The notes: generated by a model from the letters alone, not told the origin. A stretch of DNA of 64,000 nucleotides from Luminiphilus syltensis NOR5-1B (GCF_000158175.1 NZ_DS999411.1:633253-697252); one strand, 5' to 3'; positions 11,839 to 20,631 are shown, counted from the first letter of the stretch. Numbers and translations are program-made.

Positions 11839-11874
11839 GTCAAGCTTGCTTTAATTTTTCCGGGTGTTTAGTCT
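11839..11874 (+). promoter_or_regulatory. Operator/promoter with shared AAGCTTGCTT palindrome
   Basis: GTCAAGCTTGCTTTAA (11839-11854) overlaps a -35 TTGCTT (11846-11851). The -10 TAGTCT (11869-11874) follows after exactly 17 bp. The same arrangement occurs at 15650 and 20759. It would drive the reductase gene at 11922. Confidence 0.6.
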
Positions 11875-11921
11875 AGCTCCGCTAACCTCAAAATTCCGCC
11901 ATAAAAAAACCGGAGAGCACC

Positions 11922-12944
11922 ATGCTGCCCACATCCAAACGACAGTGGACGCTTGCCAAGCGACCCCACGGTGTTCCCAGCACCGATGAAGTAACCATTG
12001 AGGAAAAAACGATCGGCGAGCTGCCGCCCGGTCACCTGCTGGTCGAAAACCATTATTTCTCGCTGGATCCGGCGATTCGCGGCTGGATGTCCGATGCCCC
12101 CTCCTACTTGCCGCCGATACCTCTGGGAGAGCCCGTACGCTCTACCGTATGCGGCAAAGTACTCGCCAGCACCAGCGATGGATTTGCAAAGGGCGATCTG
12201 GTGTATGGCATGGGTGCCTGGGAAACCCACGGAGTCGTACCCGCCGAATTCTTCACCAAAGTTCCCGAAGACAATACCTTCCCGCTTCACTACTACGTGA
12301 ATATGCTGGGAGCCGTTGGTCTCACGCCGTATTTTGGCGTGATCGAAGCCGGCAAGGCCCAGGCAGGGCAAACCATGCTTATGAGCGCCGCCGCCGGCGC
12401 GGTGGGGTCAATCGGCGGTCAGATCGCCAGGCTTATGGGCCTACGGGTGGTCGGTATGGCGGGGTCCGACGAAAAATGCCGTTGGGTCACCGACGAGCTC
12501 GGCTTCGATGACTGTATCAACTATAAAACCTGCGGCGATATGGTCGACGCGATTGCAAAGGCCTGCCCGGAGGGCGTGGATCTGTTTTTCGACAATGTCG
12601 GCGGCGAAATTCTCGACGCGGCACTGATGAACCTGAACAGCGACGCCATCATCGTTTTCTGCGGCGCGATCAGTAGCTATAACGCTACCGAGCCCGTGCC
12701 CGGCCCCTACAACTGGTGGCAGGTACTCGCCCGAAGCGTGACCATTCAGGGGTATTTGATCAAAGACTATTTTGATCGCTTCCCAGAGGGGCAGGCCCAG
12801 ATGTCCGAGTGGCTCAACGAGGGCAAAATCCAGTTCAAGGAACACATGGTGGACGGATTTGATAACACCCTCGATGCCTTTTCACTGCTCTTTAGCGGTG
12901 GGAACGAGGGAAAGCTCATGGTCAAACTCGAAGCCGCCGACTAA
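11922..12944 (+). CDS. NADP-dependent medium-chain oxidoreductase
   Basis: A zinc-independent MDR family enzyme of 340 aa, probably a double-bond reductase acting on an enone-type intermediate. It has the AAAGAVGSIGGQIARLMG cofactor motif, DLFFDNVGGEILD and the FCGAISSYN segment. It is closely similar to the reductase at 15721-16749 along its whole length, including a shared N-terminus and the GPxNxWQVLA segment. Both have the same operator-promoter sequence, which points to a duplication. The start ATG has GGAGAGCACC upstream. It stands in a single-gene unit followed by a repeat element. Confidence 0.87.
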   Translation: MLPTSKRQWTLAKRPHGVPSTDEVTIEEKTIGELPPGHLLVENHYFSLDPAIRGWMSDAPSYLPPIPLGEPVRSTVCGKVLASTSDGFAKGDLVYGMGAWETHGVVPAEFFTKVPEDNTFPLHYYVNMLGAVGLTPYFGVIEAGKAQAGQTMLMSAAAGAVGSIGGQIARLMGLRVVGMAGSDEKCRWVTDELGFDDCINYKTCGDMVDAIAKACPEGVDLFFDNVGGEILDAALMNLNSDAIIVFCGAISSYNATEPVPGPYNWWQVLARSVTIQGYLIKDYFDRFPEGQAQMSEWLNEGKIQFKEHMVDGFDNTLDAFSLLFSGGNEGKLMVKLEAAD

Positions 12945-12974
12945 CGTTCAGGCTATTGCAAACAACAAAGGCCT

Positions 12975-13281
12975 ATCGCGGATTTCAGAGGTCGCCAGTC
13001 TCCCCTCAGAAGCCTCGCGTATGACGTCATACCTGACCCGGGCGGCTCAGCCCCGGATTACTCGAGCTGCTCGCGTAGCTCCATCGGCGATGGCGTATTA
13101 AACCGCTCGCTCGTCGACGCTCGAGCAAACCGCCGCCGAGCCACCCTAAGCAATCGCTGCAAGTACAGTCGAAGCAACCCCGACGATGGCACCGCCACGA
13201 GGTGAGGTGGGCGGGAGTGCTTTGAGCGTCGACGAGCAATTCCGACAGTGCGCTGGCCCTGCTGGAGCTACGCGAGCAGCT
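12975..13281. repeat. Dispersed repeat with nested inverted repeats (MITE-like)
   Basis: Bases 13031-13090 recur at 63941-64000 with a single mismatch, and weaker similarity extends upstream to about 12975 / 63886. Within this copy the 19-base segment 13064-13082 is perfectly inverted at 13263-13281. A 14-base inner segment 13109-13122 is perfectly inverted at 13224-13237. The gaps between outer and inner arms are nearly equal (26 and 25 bases), so the element could fold into one long imperfect hairpin. No coding potential was seen, and 13282-13402 holds nothing recognised. Confidence 0.7.
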
Positions 13282-13402
13282 CAAAGGACTACCGCCTGCC
13301 TCACCGACTTCAATAAAGAGGAGGTGGTAATCAGCGATTGCCGTTCAGCGGACTGATGAAGGTTCTGTGCAGGTCTTGATCCCGCCAAAATCCGCGATGA
13401 AG

Positions 13403-13440
13403 AAAAAAGCCCGCATTGGCTTCAATGCGGGCTTTTTTTA
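13403..13440 (-). terminator. Rho-independent terminator after the Rieske oxygenase gene
   Basis: Runs of A and T flank the stem GCCCGCATTG paired with CAATGCGGGC. It lies just past the stop of the minus-strand gene at 13456. It could also insulate against plus-strand read-through. Confidence 0.85.
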
Positions 13441-13455
13441 TCGGTCAGACCATTA

Positions 13456-14631
13456 TCACAAGGTGGGTTCAGGCGCCGACTCGTCACCGTTCACATAGTA
13501 CTTGATCCACTTGTGCACGTACTGGTTGGCGCGTTCGTTGCGACCGAAGATCACATCCTTTTGATGGCCCGCCTGTAAACCGCGCTGCACCTGCAGTCCC
13601 AACTGGTAGTCCTCTTTGTCGACGACGTCACGGAGCCAGTCGACCATCTCAACTCGCGCCTGTGCTTCCGCCTCATCGGCTGGCGGCTCGGGGTGCAGGA
13701 AATGAAGAATCGTTGTGTTCTGGTCCACCGTTGGGCCCGGTATCAACTGGGCGACCTGAGTAATTTCGGGAGCGACAAAAATAGAGACGTTGGGGAAAAA
13801 CAGGCGAATGTAGTCATACCCATCGTTCTCAAATTTCCAGAGATCTTCCTCCGGGGTGTCCTTGTGCTTGAGGATGCCTTTCTGCGGAAATCCAATAAAG
13901 ACGTGGGGGCCATGGGCATCGAACTCCATGATATTGGAAAATGTTCTGGGCTCGATGGTTTCCGGGTGCGCAGCCTTGAAGTGATAGCCTTCAAGATAAC
14001 CGTCGTAGGCGATTTTCCAGTTGGCGCCATGGATCACGCGGTTTCCAACATAGCTCCAGTCTTTAAAGCCCTTTTGGACCACATCATCCATCATACCGCC
14101 CAGATACGAACGAATATCCACCGTCGAATCGGGGTCGAGTACCGCAAATAAAAGGCCGCCCTCTTCGTGAGAAGGAAACTCAACCAGATCTCGATCGCCC
14201 CGGCAGTCTTCACCGAACTTGGGCGCTTCAGCGACTCCGCGCAGGGTGCCGTCCCCACTGAACGACCAGGCGTGATAAGGGCAGGTAAAGACCCGCTTGT
14301 TGCCGCTCTCCGCCTGGGTCAAGGTCATACCTCTATGGGTACAGACATTCATAAGCACCTTGGCGCTGCCATCGGCCTGCCGGGTGATTAGCAGCGGCAC
14401 GCCCTGGTAATCGCGGGTGAGGAAGTCGCCGGTTTCCGGGATCTCATGAGACACCGCAACCATCACTGGCAGCTTTTTAAATATCGCGGCCACTTCTTTT
14501 TCATAAAAGGCAGGATCGGTGTATTGGGATGAATCCACGCGCATGGTGCTCTCGGCCCAGTCAGTGGTGCCGTTTTCAACGTGCTCCATCATGCGCTTGA
14601 TAATCTTGGTATAACGCTCTGCAAGTTCCAT
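13456..14631 (-). CDS. Rieske non-heme iron oxygenase, alpha subunit
   Basis: Terminal oxygenase subunit of the aromatic ring-hydroxylating dioxygenase type, 391 aa. The Rieske ligands are C97, H99, C117 and H120. The mononuclear iron histidines lie in GYLEGYHFKAAHPE. Start ATG 14631 is chosen because GGAGAAATA precedes it; a longer open frame to 14868 is only read-through of the ABM gene region. It forms an operon with the ABM and SRPBCC genes upstream. No small beta subunit gene is adjacent, so it may be a homotrimeric demethylase or hydroxylase-like enzyme. The substrate is unknown. Confidence 0.9.
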   Translation of the reverse strand: MELAERYTKIIKRMMEHVENGTTDWAESTMRVDSSQYTDPAFYEKEVAAIFKKLPVMVAVSHEIPETGDFLTRDYQGVPLLITRQADGSAKVLMNVCTHRGMTLTQAESGNKRVFTCPYHAWSFSGDGTLRGVAEAPKFGEDCRGDRDLVEFPSHEEGGLLFAVLDPDSTVDIRSYLGGMMDDVVQKGFKDWSYVGNRVIHGANWKIAYDGYLEGYHFKAAHPETIEPRTFSNIMEFDAHGPHVFIGFPQKGILKHKDTPEEDLWKFENDGYDYIRLFFPNVSIFVAPEITQVAQLIPGPTVDQNTTILHFLHPEPPADEAEAQARVEMVDWLRDVVDKEDYQLGLQVQRGLQAGHQKDVIFGRNERANQYVHKWIKYYVNGDESAPEPTL

Positions 14632-14668
14632 TATTTCTCCTAATCGCTCAGCGGTGCGTAAAGCCCGG

Positions 14669-14986
14669 CTATTCGGGCATCTCGACCGGGCCCATGGCGG
14701 AAACCGAGTATTGCCTTGCATCCAGGCTCTTGATGTCCAGCCCACCGACGGTCTGCAGGAACTCGAGGATGTGTGGCGCGCGCAGGTGATCGTCGAGATG
14801 CTGTTTACTCGCCCACTGCTCAGAAATCCAAATGACGTTGGGATCACAGATATCAACGGCCATGGCATACATCTCGCAGCCCGCTTCCTTCCGAGTGGGT
14901 TCGATCAATTTACGCGCCGCTTCAACATACTTCGGGGCGTCCTCCGCCGATAATTCGGTGCGTGCGATAATGGCTAAGGTATTCAT
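14669..14986 (-). CDS. Antibiotic biosynthesis monooxygenase (ABM) domain protein
   Basis: A small dimeric ferredoxin-like protein of 105 aa with similarity to quinol monooxygenase YgiN. Visible features are the N-terminal strand MNTLAIIARTELS, the RKEAGCEMYAMAVD strand pair and a WISEQWASKQHLDDHL helix. Proteins of this family oxidise quinols or remove reactive intermediates without a metal. The position between a Rieske oxygenase and an SRPBCC gene suggests it acts on a hydroxylated product. The exact role is an inference. Confidence 0.8.
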   Translation of the reverse strand: MNTLAIIARTELSAEDAPKYVEAARKLIEPTRKEAGCEMYAMAVDICDPNVIWISEQWASKQHLDDHLRAPHILEFLQTVGGLDIKSLDARQYSVSAMGPVEMPE

Positions 14987-15007
14987 ATTCCAGTTCCTGT
15001 TTTTGGA

Positions 15008-15478
15008 TTATTGTGTGGATGCAGCGTCATTTGAAGCACGAGCCCTATCGGCCGCCTGCTGCAGCCCATCGAACATCATTTGGTAGGCACCGCGAAGAAA
15101 CGTTTCCGCCTCCTGCTCCCTGCCCGGTTCGGTTCTGAACTCCCCTCGATAAGAAATTCCGCAGCTACCGTCATCTGACGGATGCAACTGTCCGGTAGCG
15201 GTGTACTGCACAAGGCCCGCAGGCCGCTCGCCAACTATCGCGAGTTGCCAGCGGTAGATTTCAGGATCAAGAGCCAACAGCTGTTCGCTGACCGCATGAC
15301 TAAAGCCGGCATTGTAAATATGGCGAGTCATGCCGATGCCCTCGCCGTCGATATCGACACGTTCAATGTCGATCGCCTGCCCCTGTGGCCACCACGCCTC
15401 GATATTGCCGAAGTCGACGATCAGGGGCCAGATAAAGTCAGGGTCGGCATCCAGCGAGTGTTCAACCAGCAATTCCAT
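15008..15478 (-). CDS. SRPBCC (START/polyketide cyclase-like) protein
   Basis: A 156-aa protein of the helix-grip fold that binds hydrophobic ligands. Features are the N-terminal MELLVEHSLDADPDFIWPLI strand-helix, W-x-P-Q-G before the lid, and the C-terminal long helix EQEAETFLRGAYQMMFDGL. ATG 15478 is preferred to the GTG at 15493 because GGAG sits 8 bases before it. It is the first gene of the SRPBCC-ABM-Rieske operon. It could be a cyclase, lyase or ligand carrier for the island substrate. Confidence 0.75.
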   Translation of the reverse strand: MELLVEHSLDADPDFIWPLIVDFGNIEAWWPQGQAIDIERVDIDGEGIGMTRHIYNAGFSHAVSEQLLALDPEIYRWQLAIVGERPAGLVQYTATGQLHPSDDGSCGISYRGEFRTEPGREQEAETFLRGAYQMMFDGLQQAADRARASNDAASTQ

Positions 15479-15649
15479 TGTTATCTCCAACACAGCACAA
15501 AGGCAGGGCGTGCCATGAACGTTATTGTTGTGCCCACGGACGGACCTGTTGGCTATCGTTTTTCAGTCGCTCCGCAGCAGCGAGAGTGTATAGCAAACGC
15601 GTGTTTTTAGCCTGGCTCAACGCCGAGGCTAGGCACCCGGCAATAAAAA

Positions 15650-15689
15650 GTCAAGCTTGCTTGCTTTTTTCTCAGGCGTCACCTAATCT
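15650..15689 (+). promoter_or_regulatory. Operator/promoter with shared AAGCTTGCTT palindrome
   Basis: GTCAAGCTTGCTTGCTTTT (15650-15668) is followed by TAATCT (15684-15689), which is 17 bp after the second TTGCTT (15661-15666). It matches the sites at 11839 and 20759 and would drive the reductase-SDR unit at 15721. Confidence 0.6.
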
Positions 15690-15720
15690 CGTGTCAAATA
15701 ATCAGCAAAGACATCACATT

Positions 15721-16749
15721 ATGTACCCATCGAAACAGCGCCAACTGGTGCTGCGACAACGGCCAACGGGGCTTCCCACCGAACAGGATATCGAGCTCGC
15801 TGAGGGTGACGTTAAACCACCGCAGCCGGGCGACGTGGTTATCAAGAATCTCTATTTATCGCTGGATCCTGCGCAGCGGGATTGGATGAATGACGCGGTC
15901 TCCTACCTGCCGCCTATTGCCATCGGCGAGGCCATACGCAGTACAACCCTGGGCCAGGTCGTTGCCAGCGAGAGCGACGCCCTCGCCGTTGGCGACTTCG
16001 TCATCGGATTGGCAACCAACGCCTGGGAGGAATACAGCACCACCCCCGCTGAGCAACTTGAAAAGGTGGACAACAGTGAGTTCCCCCTGCACTACCATTT
16101 GACAATTCTCAGCGGTGCCATGGGTCTGACTCCCTATTTCGGCATGCTGAAACTGGGACTGCCAGCCCCCGGCAAGACGGTACTCATGAGTGCCGCGGCC
16201 GGTGGCGTTGGCTCGATTGCGGGCCAGATAGCGAAGTTACACGGGTGTCGCGTCGTGGGTATCGCCGGTGCCGACGAGAAGTGCCAGTTCATCTGCGACG
16301 AGCTCGGATTTGATGACGCCATCAACTACAAGGCGGTAGACGACCTTACAGCGGCCATCGCGGAAAAGTGCCCTGAAGGGATTGATATCTATTACGACAA
16401 TGTGGGTGGTGAAACCCTCGATGCGGCACTACTGAATCTGGCGCAGGGCGCCCGGGTGGTCTTCTGTGGCGCCATTTCCACCTACAATGCCGACGGCCCG
16501 GTACCGGGTCCTTTCAATTACTGGCAGGTGCTGGCCAAAGGTGCGAGCGTCCACGGCCAGATGAACCTCAAATACGCCGACGAGTACCCTGCGGCAATCG
16601 AGCAGTTGAAAGCGTGGGTGCGTTCCGGTGAGCTCAAATTTGCCGAACACATTGTTGAAGGTATTGAAAACACCGTCGATGCCTATCGCATGCTGTTTAC
16701 CGGCGGCAATAAAGGCAAGCTCATCGTCAAGATCGCAGATCCAGACTGA
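15721..16749 (+). CDS. NADP-dependent medium-chain oxidoreductase
   Basis: A zinc-independent MDR of 342 aa and a paralog of the protein at 11922-12944. The cofactor motif AAAGGVGSIAGQIAKLHG and DIYYDNVGGETLD are present. The open frame continues 243 bases upstream, but that stretch crosses the promoter, so ATG 15721 is the likely start. The -10 element lies about 30 bases before it, giving a short leader and only a weak AAAG ribosome site. It is transcribed with the SDR at 16797. Confidence 0.87.
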   Translation: MYPSKQRQLVLRQRPTGLPTEQDIELAEGDVKPPQPGDVVIKNLYLSLDPAQRDWMNDAVSYLPPIAIGEAIRSTTLGQVVASESDALAVGDFVIGLATNAWEEYSTTPAEQLEKVDNSEFPLHYHLTILSGAMGLTPYFGMLKLGLPAPGKTVLMSAAAGGVGSIAGQIAKLHGCRVVGIAGADEKCQFICDELGFDDAINYKAVDDLTAAIAEKCPEGIDIYYDNVGGETLDAALLNLAQGARVVFCGAISTYNADGPVPGPFNYWQVLAKGASVHGQMNLKYADEYPAAIEQLKAWVRSGELKFAEHIVEGIENTVDAYRMLFTGGNKGKLIVKIADPD

Positions 16750-16796
16750 ACTCAGTCTCGAAATCACAGCAAACGAACAGTTAACGGAGCAAATTT

Positions 16797-17573
16797 ATGA
16801 GTGGCAAGCTGCAGGGTAAAGTGGCGCTGATTACGGGTGGCACCAACGGTATTGGTAAAGCGGCCGTCGAGGGTTTTACCCGCGAGGGAGCCTCCGTCAT
16901 CTTTACCGGAAACAACGAGACCGCTGGTGCTGATATCTCGCAGGCAACCGGTGCCACCTTTGTCAAGCATGCGGTGCAGGATGTGGAGGGCTGGAAAGCA
17001 TTGGTGGCACAGATTCGTGCTGAACACGGTCGTCTTGATATTGCCTTTGCCAATGCCGGTACCAACTCCGGCGACAGCAATATCGAGGACGTGGAAGTCG
17101 ATGCGTGGAAGCGGCTGATCGATATCAATTTGACAGGGGCGATGCTGACGATTAAGTCGGCGGTCGAACTCATGCGAGAAAATCCCGGTGGGCCCAGCGG
17201 TTCCATCATTCTCAACAGTTCGATCAATGGCATTCTGGCCTTGGCGGGCGATGTCACCTATTCCACCACCAAAGGCGCACTGCGCCTGCTGGCGAAGTCA
17301 ACCGCGGTACACCTGGGTAAATCCGGTATCCGCTGTAATACCATCCACCCCGGTGTTACCGAGACGCCTTTGATTGAAGGCGCGATCAACAGCGCCCCGG
17401 ATCAGGCGGCGGCGCGAAACATGCTGGAAAACGTAGCTCCCATGGGTCGCATGGCGAAGATGGAAGAGATCGTGTCCCTGGTGATGTATCTGGCTTCTGA
17501 CGACGCCAGTTTCGTCACCGGCTCCGAGCTGGTTATCGACGGGGGCTCAACCGCAGGGTTGCCCGGCGTCTAA
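16797..17573 (+). CDS. Short-chain dehydrogenase/reductase
   Basis: A classical SDR of 258 aa. It shows TGGTNGIG in the cofactor site, NAGTNSG in place of NNAG, a catalytic Ser in NSSINGI and the Tyr-Lys pair in YSTTK. The ATG follows ACGGAGC by a few bases. It lies 47 bases after the MDR gene and probably shares its operator-controlled promoter. A terminator follows. It is likely to oxidise an alcohol in the same pathway as the reductase, but direction and substrate are unknown. Confidence 0.88.
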   Translation: MSGKLQGKVALITGGTNGIGKAAVEGFTREGASVIFTGNNETAGADISQATGATFVKHAVQDVEGWKALVAQIRAEHGRLDIAFANAGTNSGDSNIEDVEVDAWKRLIDINLTGAMLTIKSAVELMRENPGGPSGSIILNSSINGILALAGDVTYSTTKGALRLLAKSTAVHLGKSGIRCNTIHPGVTETPLIEGAINSAPDQAAARNMLENVAPMGRMAKMEEIVSLVMYLASDDASFVTGSELVIDGGSTAGLPGV

Positions 17574-17590
17574 ACTCAGTTTAAGGGTAT

Positions 17591-17620
17591 AAAAAACGCG
17601 AGAGAAATCTCGCCTTTTTT
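17591..17620. terminator. Bidirectional rho-independent terminator
   Basis: An A-run, the stem GCGAGA/TCTCGC with loop GAAA, and a T-run, between the convergent SDR (16797) and NTF2-like (17635) genes. Confidence 0.87.
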
Positions 17621-17634
17621 ATGGTGCGATACCG

Positions 17635-18042
17635 TTATTCACCGTGGAGGACTTTGAACTTCCTGAGGGAAAATTTCCACTCTCCGTCAACCTTGACACA
17701 CTCGTCGTGGTACTCACCCCGCGGACGTATTTCATTGCCATCCTGGGTAACCGCGACTTCGGTGGTATAAGAGCGCATGGTCGCTTTGTCACCAGTGACC
17801 TCGATGACGCCAGGCTGTGCCATCATGTTGACGAAAGGAAACAACTTCATGGCTTCGACCCAGGCCGAGACAATATTTTCTCGGCCCTGAATGCCCGACA
17901 TTTCCAGGTGCGGGAGTTCCCATACCGCGTCCTCGGCCCAGGTACCACCCCAGATCGTCGCATCCCTCTGGTTGACGCCGTCGCAGTAGCGATCCAATAG
18001 CGCCCTGATTGCCAACTGGTCCATGAGTGTGTTGTCCGTCAT
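17635..18042 (-). CDS. NTF2-like (SnoaL-type) protein
   Basis: A 135-aa cone-fold protein. It has the LLDRYCDGVNQRD helix, W-A-E-DAVWELP, a GRENIVSAW helix and terminal strands GEYHDECVKVDGEWKFSLRK. Members include isomerases, dehydratases and non-catalytic binding proteins. A GGGGAGAACCG ribosome site precedes the ATG. It is the last gene of a minus-strand unit with the SDRs at 18092 and 18944. The repeated pairing of NTF2-like and SDR genes in this island suggests a shared step, for example dehydration or isomerisation beside oxidation. Confidence 0.75.
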   Translation of the reverse strand: MTDNTLMDQLAIRALLDRYCDGVNQRDATIWGGTWAEDAVWELPHLEMSGIQGRENIVSAWVEAMKLFPFVNMMAQPGVIEVTGDKATMRSYTTEVAVTQDGNEIRPRGEYHDECVKVDGEWKFSLRKFKVLHGE

Positions 18043-18091
18043 TCGGTTCTCCCCAGTAAAAGTAGTCGGTGCTGTTTGGCCTGCAAGACCG

Positions 18092-18856
18092 TCAGACGCT
18101 GATCAGTCCGCCATCAATAACCAGCTCGGTGCCGGTTACATAGCTGGACATGTCAGACGCCAGGAACAGCGCCGCGTCGGCAATCGATGAAGGTGGCCCC
18201 ATATACCCCATGGGGATTTTATCGACGATAATTTTGTACTCTTCCGGATTATCAGTGGCGGCCTGGGCGTTCATATTGGTGAGGATCATACCCGGATGGA
18301 GTGTGTTGCATCGGATGCCCTGCCGCGCCGTTTCAGCGGCGACCGCTTTGGTAAATCCATGGACGCCCGCCTTGCTCGCTGCGTAGGCCGTAACACCCAC
18401 CACGCCCACCAAAGCGGCGACCGAAGACATGTTGACGATGGAACCCTTGATGTCATCCTCGCGCATCATTTCAACAACCAGTTGTGTGCCCATGAAAACG
18501 CTGGTCATGTTCACACTCATCTGCTTTTCGTAATCCGCCATGGTGAAGGCTTCCAGCGGCTGGAGCACGGCGATTCCGGCGTTGTTCACCAGCACATCGA
18601 TACGTCCATAGTCCGACTTGATCCTGGCCAGTGTCGCAACCCATTCGTCCCGCGAGGTCACATTCTGTCCCCAGCCCACCGCGGTACCACCGGCGTCGTT
18701 GATCTCAGAAGCGGTACGTTCGGCGCCCGCCCCGTCCATATCGGTAACGATCACCGTGGCGCCCTGCTCACCGAATCGGTGGGCAATCGAGTGGCCCAGT
18801 CCGGGATTGGAGGCCGCGCCCGTGATGAGGCAAACCTTGTTTTCTAATAAAGCCAT
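18092..18856 (-). CDS. Short-chain dehydrogenase/reductase
   Basis: A 254-aa SDR with cofactor motif TGAASNPGLG, the NNAG motif, a catalytic Ser in NMSSVAA and the Tyr-Lys pair in YAASK. TDMDG after the second strand suggests NAD(H). ATG 18856 is chosen since AAGGAATA precedes it; the open frame to 18910 adds a non-conserved stretch. It lies in a minus-strand run of SDR-SDR-NTF2 genes. Confidence 0.88.
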   Translation of the reverse strand: MALLENKVCLITGAASNPGLGHSIAHRFGEQGATVIVTDMDGAGAERTASEINDAGGTAVGWGQNVTSRDEWVATLARIKSDYGRIDVLVNNAGIAVLQPLEAFTMADYEKQMSVNMTSVFMGTQLVVEMMREDDIKGSIVNMSSVAALVGVVGVTAYAASKAGVHGFTKAVAAETARQGIRCNTLHPGMILTNMNAQAATDNPEEYKIIVDKIPMGYMGPPSSIADAALFLASDMSSYVTGTELVIDGGLISV

Positions 18857-18943
18857 CTGGATATTCCTTCGCTGGAGGTAAAAAGTGTGTTGGGGTTTTT
18901 GTTCATTCACTGCCCATTACGACAGCTTCCGGGTATCTTGCGG

Positions 18944-19744
18944 TCAGCCGGGAATCTCGCCAGCGGCAACCATCGCTGCCTGAAGCTCGTTGGCCCGAGG
19001 ATTTCTGCGCAGACAAAGGCCACCGTTGACCTGCAGATTTTCGCCCGTCATAAAACAACGGTCAGAGGCCAAAAAAAGTGCGGCTTCGGCAATGTCTTCC
19101 GAGGTGCCGTATCTACCCAGTGGGTAGCACTTGGCAAATTCCTGCTTCAGCGCTTCACTCTTTAGCGCCTCTGATGTCATAGGGGATTCCGTCAAGCCCG
19201 GCGAAATCGAGTTAGCCCGTATTCCCACCTCGCCATATTCGTTGGCGACGGTGCGGATGACATGGTCGATACCCGCCTTGGTACCCATGTAAGCCGCATG
19301 GTTATCGAGCATTATTTTCGCGGTCGCGGATGAAATCTGGATGATCGAGCCGCCGCCCTGAGCGGTCATCACCTTAACCAGGTGCTGAAGCCAGATAAAT
19401 GGGCCCTTGAACTGAAGATCGACCATCCGATCGAGCTCCGCTTCCGTGGTCTCGGTGAGCGGCGTCAGCAGCCCCCACCCGGTCGCATTGATGGCAACGT
19501 CAACACGTTCAAACTGCGCGACGTGCTGCTCGAACATTGCCGAGATCGAACTCCGATCACAGAGATCACAGTGAAGCCAATGGCCCCCTATCTCCGATGC
19601 AAAACGCCCCAGTGCGTCATTGTCACGGCCCGATACCACGACGGTTGCGCCTTCTTCCGCAAACCGTCGCGCCATGACCTGACCCATGTTGCCGGGTGTG
19701 CCAGCGCCGACTATTGACACCACTTTTCCTGAAAACGCGCCCAT
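18944..19744 (-). CDS. Short-chain dehydrogenase/reductase
   Basis: A 266-aa SDR with a divergent glycine motif GAGTPGNMG, NATG in place of NNAG, a catalytic Ser in ISSATAK and the Tyr-Lys pair in YMGTK. Its C-terminal extension LRRNPRANELQAAM is shared in style with the SDR at 9121-9894, so the two are probable paralogs. A CGGAGAATAA ribosome site precedes the ATG. Upstream (19785-19800) is an AACATGCTGTAATGTT-like sequence on its promoter side that could be an operator. It heads the minus-strand run 19744-17635. Confidence 0.87.
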   Translation of the reverse strand: MGAFSGKVVSIVGAGTPGNMGQVMARRFAEEGATVVVSGRDNDALGRFASEIGGHWLHCDLCDRSSISAMFEQHVAQFERVDVAINATGWGLLTPLTETTEAELDRMVDLQFKGPFIWLQHLVKVMTAQGGGSIIQISSATAKIMLDNHAAYMGTKAGIDHVIRTVANEYGEVGIRANSISPGLTESPMTSEALKSEALKQEFAKCYPLGRYGTSEDIAEAALFLASDRCFMTGENLQVNGGLCLRRNPRANELQAAMVAAGEIPG

Positions 19745-19905
19745 TTATTCTCCGACTTATCGTTATTTTTCAGACAGAACAAAACATTACAGCATGTTTT
19801 TTTCTAGCACAACAGCGGCTGTCAGCGAATGGCATTCCCCGGGGAACGCGAGAGAGGTGATCTGCCGGCACCAGTGCCGGCTGAGTAGTGCAAAAGCGCT
19901 GTCGG

Positions 19906-20631
19906 TCAGTCCGCCTCGACCTGATAAATCCTCATCAGCGTGTCGGTAACCAGATCGATCACCCGGTCTGCCCGCTTCTTCTTTTGACTGCCCATATGGC
20001 TGTTCGCCATACCCTGCATCACAAACTGGACAAGGTCGTGGGCCGCCTCCAGAGACTGCACCTTGGTCCAGTGGGGGAATACGGTTTTTACCGTCTGCAG
20101 GAACTGGCGGTCAAAGTCCTTCTCGACATCGGCAATGATATCCCCGAGTTCGGCGTCGGTTCTCGACGCTGCACGCAGCTCCTCGTAAGCCACAAAAGAA
20201 GGCAGATTCACGTACTTCCATGCCGCCACCACCGACTTTCGGATGCTTTCACGCTCCAGTGCGGCCTCAGGATCGTCGATATTTTGCATCAGTTCCCGAT
20301 ATTCCATCAGACGAGTCGCGTGCAGATGGGACACCACGGCCTGCAGTACCGCAAAACGTGAGGGAAAGTGATGCATCATGGCACCCCGGGAGACCCCCGC
20401 CTGCGCCGCTATCAATGCGGTAGTGGTGCGGGTATAGCCACGCTCGACAAAACACGTGATTGCCGCGTCAATAATCGCCTTGCGCGTCATCGCGCTCTTT
20501 TCCGCCTGCCAGCCGTCGCCGTTGGCCCTCACTTTCTTCGCCTTTTGACGCACGGCTGTGCTGCTGCGGTCAGATCCATCACCGGCGTCTCCTGTTCGCG
20601 AGTCCAAATTTGTCATGTCCTGCTTCCCCAT
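19906..20631 (-). CDS. TetR/AcrR-family transcriptional regulator
   Basis: A 241-aa one-component repressor type. A basic, Ser/Asp-rich N-terminal extension of about 45 residues precedes the helix-turn-helix domain, which includes AAITCFVERGYTRTTTALIA, QAGVSRGAMMHHF and a following helix. The C-terminal ligand-binding half is variable, as usual. It is divergent from the 2-oxo-acid dehydrogenase operon. The intervening 195 bases contain the AAGCTTGCTT palindrome found before two other units, so this is the best candidate for the local regulator. The inducer is unknown, perhaps an acyl-CoA or pathway intermediate. Confidence 0.88.
   Translation of the reverse strand: MGKQDMTNLDSRTGDAGDGSDRSSTAVRQKAKKVRANGDGWQAEKSAMTRKAIIDAAITCFVERGYTRTTTALIAAQAGVSRGAMMHHFPSRFAVLQAVVSHLHATRLMEYRELMQNIDDPEAALERESIRKSVVAAWKYVNLPSFVAYEELRAASRTDAELGDIIADVEKDFDRQFLQTVKTVFPHWTKVQSLEAAHDLVQFVMQGMANSHMGSQKKKRADRVIDLVTDTLMRIYQVEAD

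Noticed and set aside
13031..13281. The repeat as an integron attC site or CRISPR.
   Set aside because: There are no attC core sequences, no cassette genes, and no regular spacers.
14632..14868. Longer N-terminus of the Rieske oxygenase.
   Set aside because: It runs over the ABM gene in another frame; ATG 14631 has a clear GGAGAAATA.
15478..15720. Longer N-terminus of the reductase at 15721.
   Set aside because: It crosses the promoter and overlaps the start of the divergent SRPBCC gene.
19864..19881. GCCGGCACCAGTGCCGGC palindrome downstream of the TetR gene.
   Set aside because: It has a tiny loop and no T-run, so it was not called a terminator.
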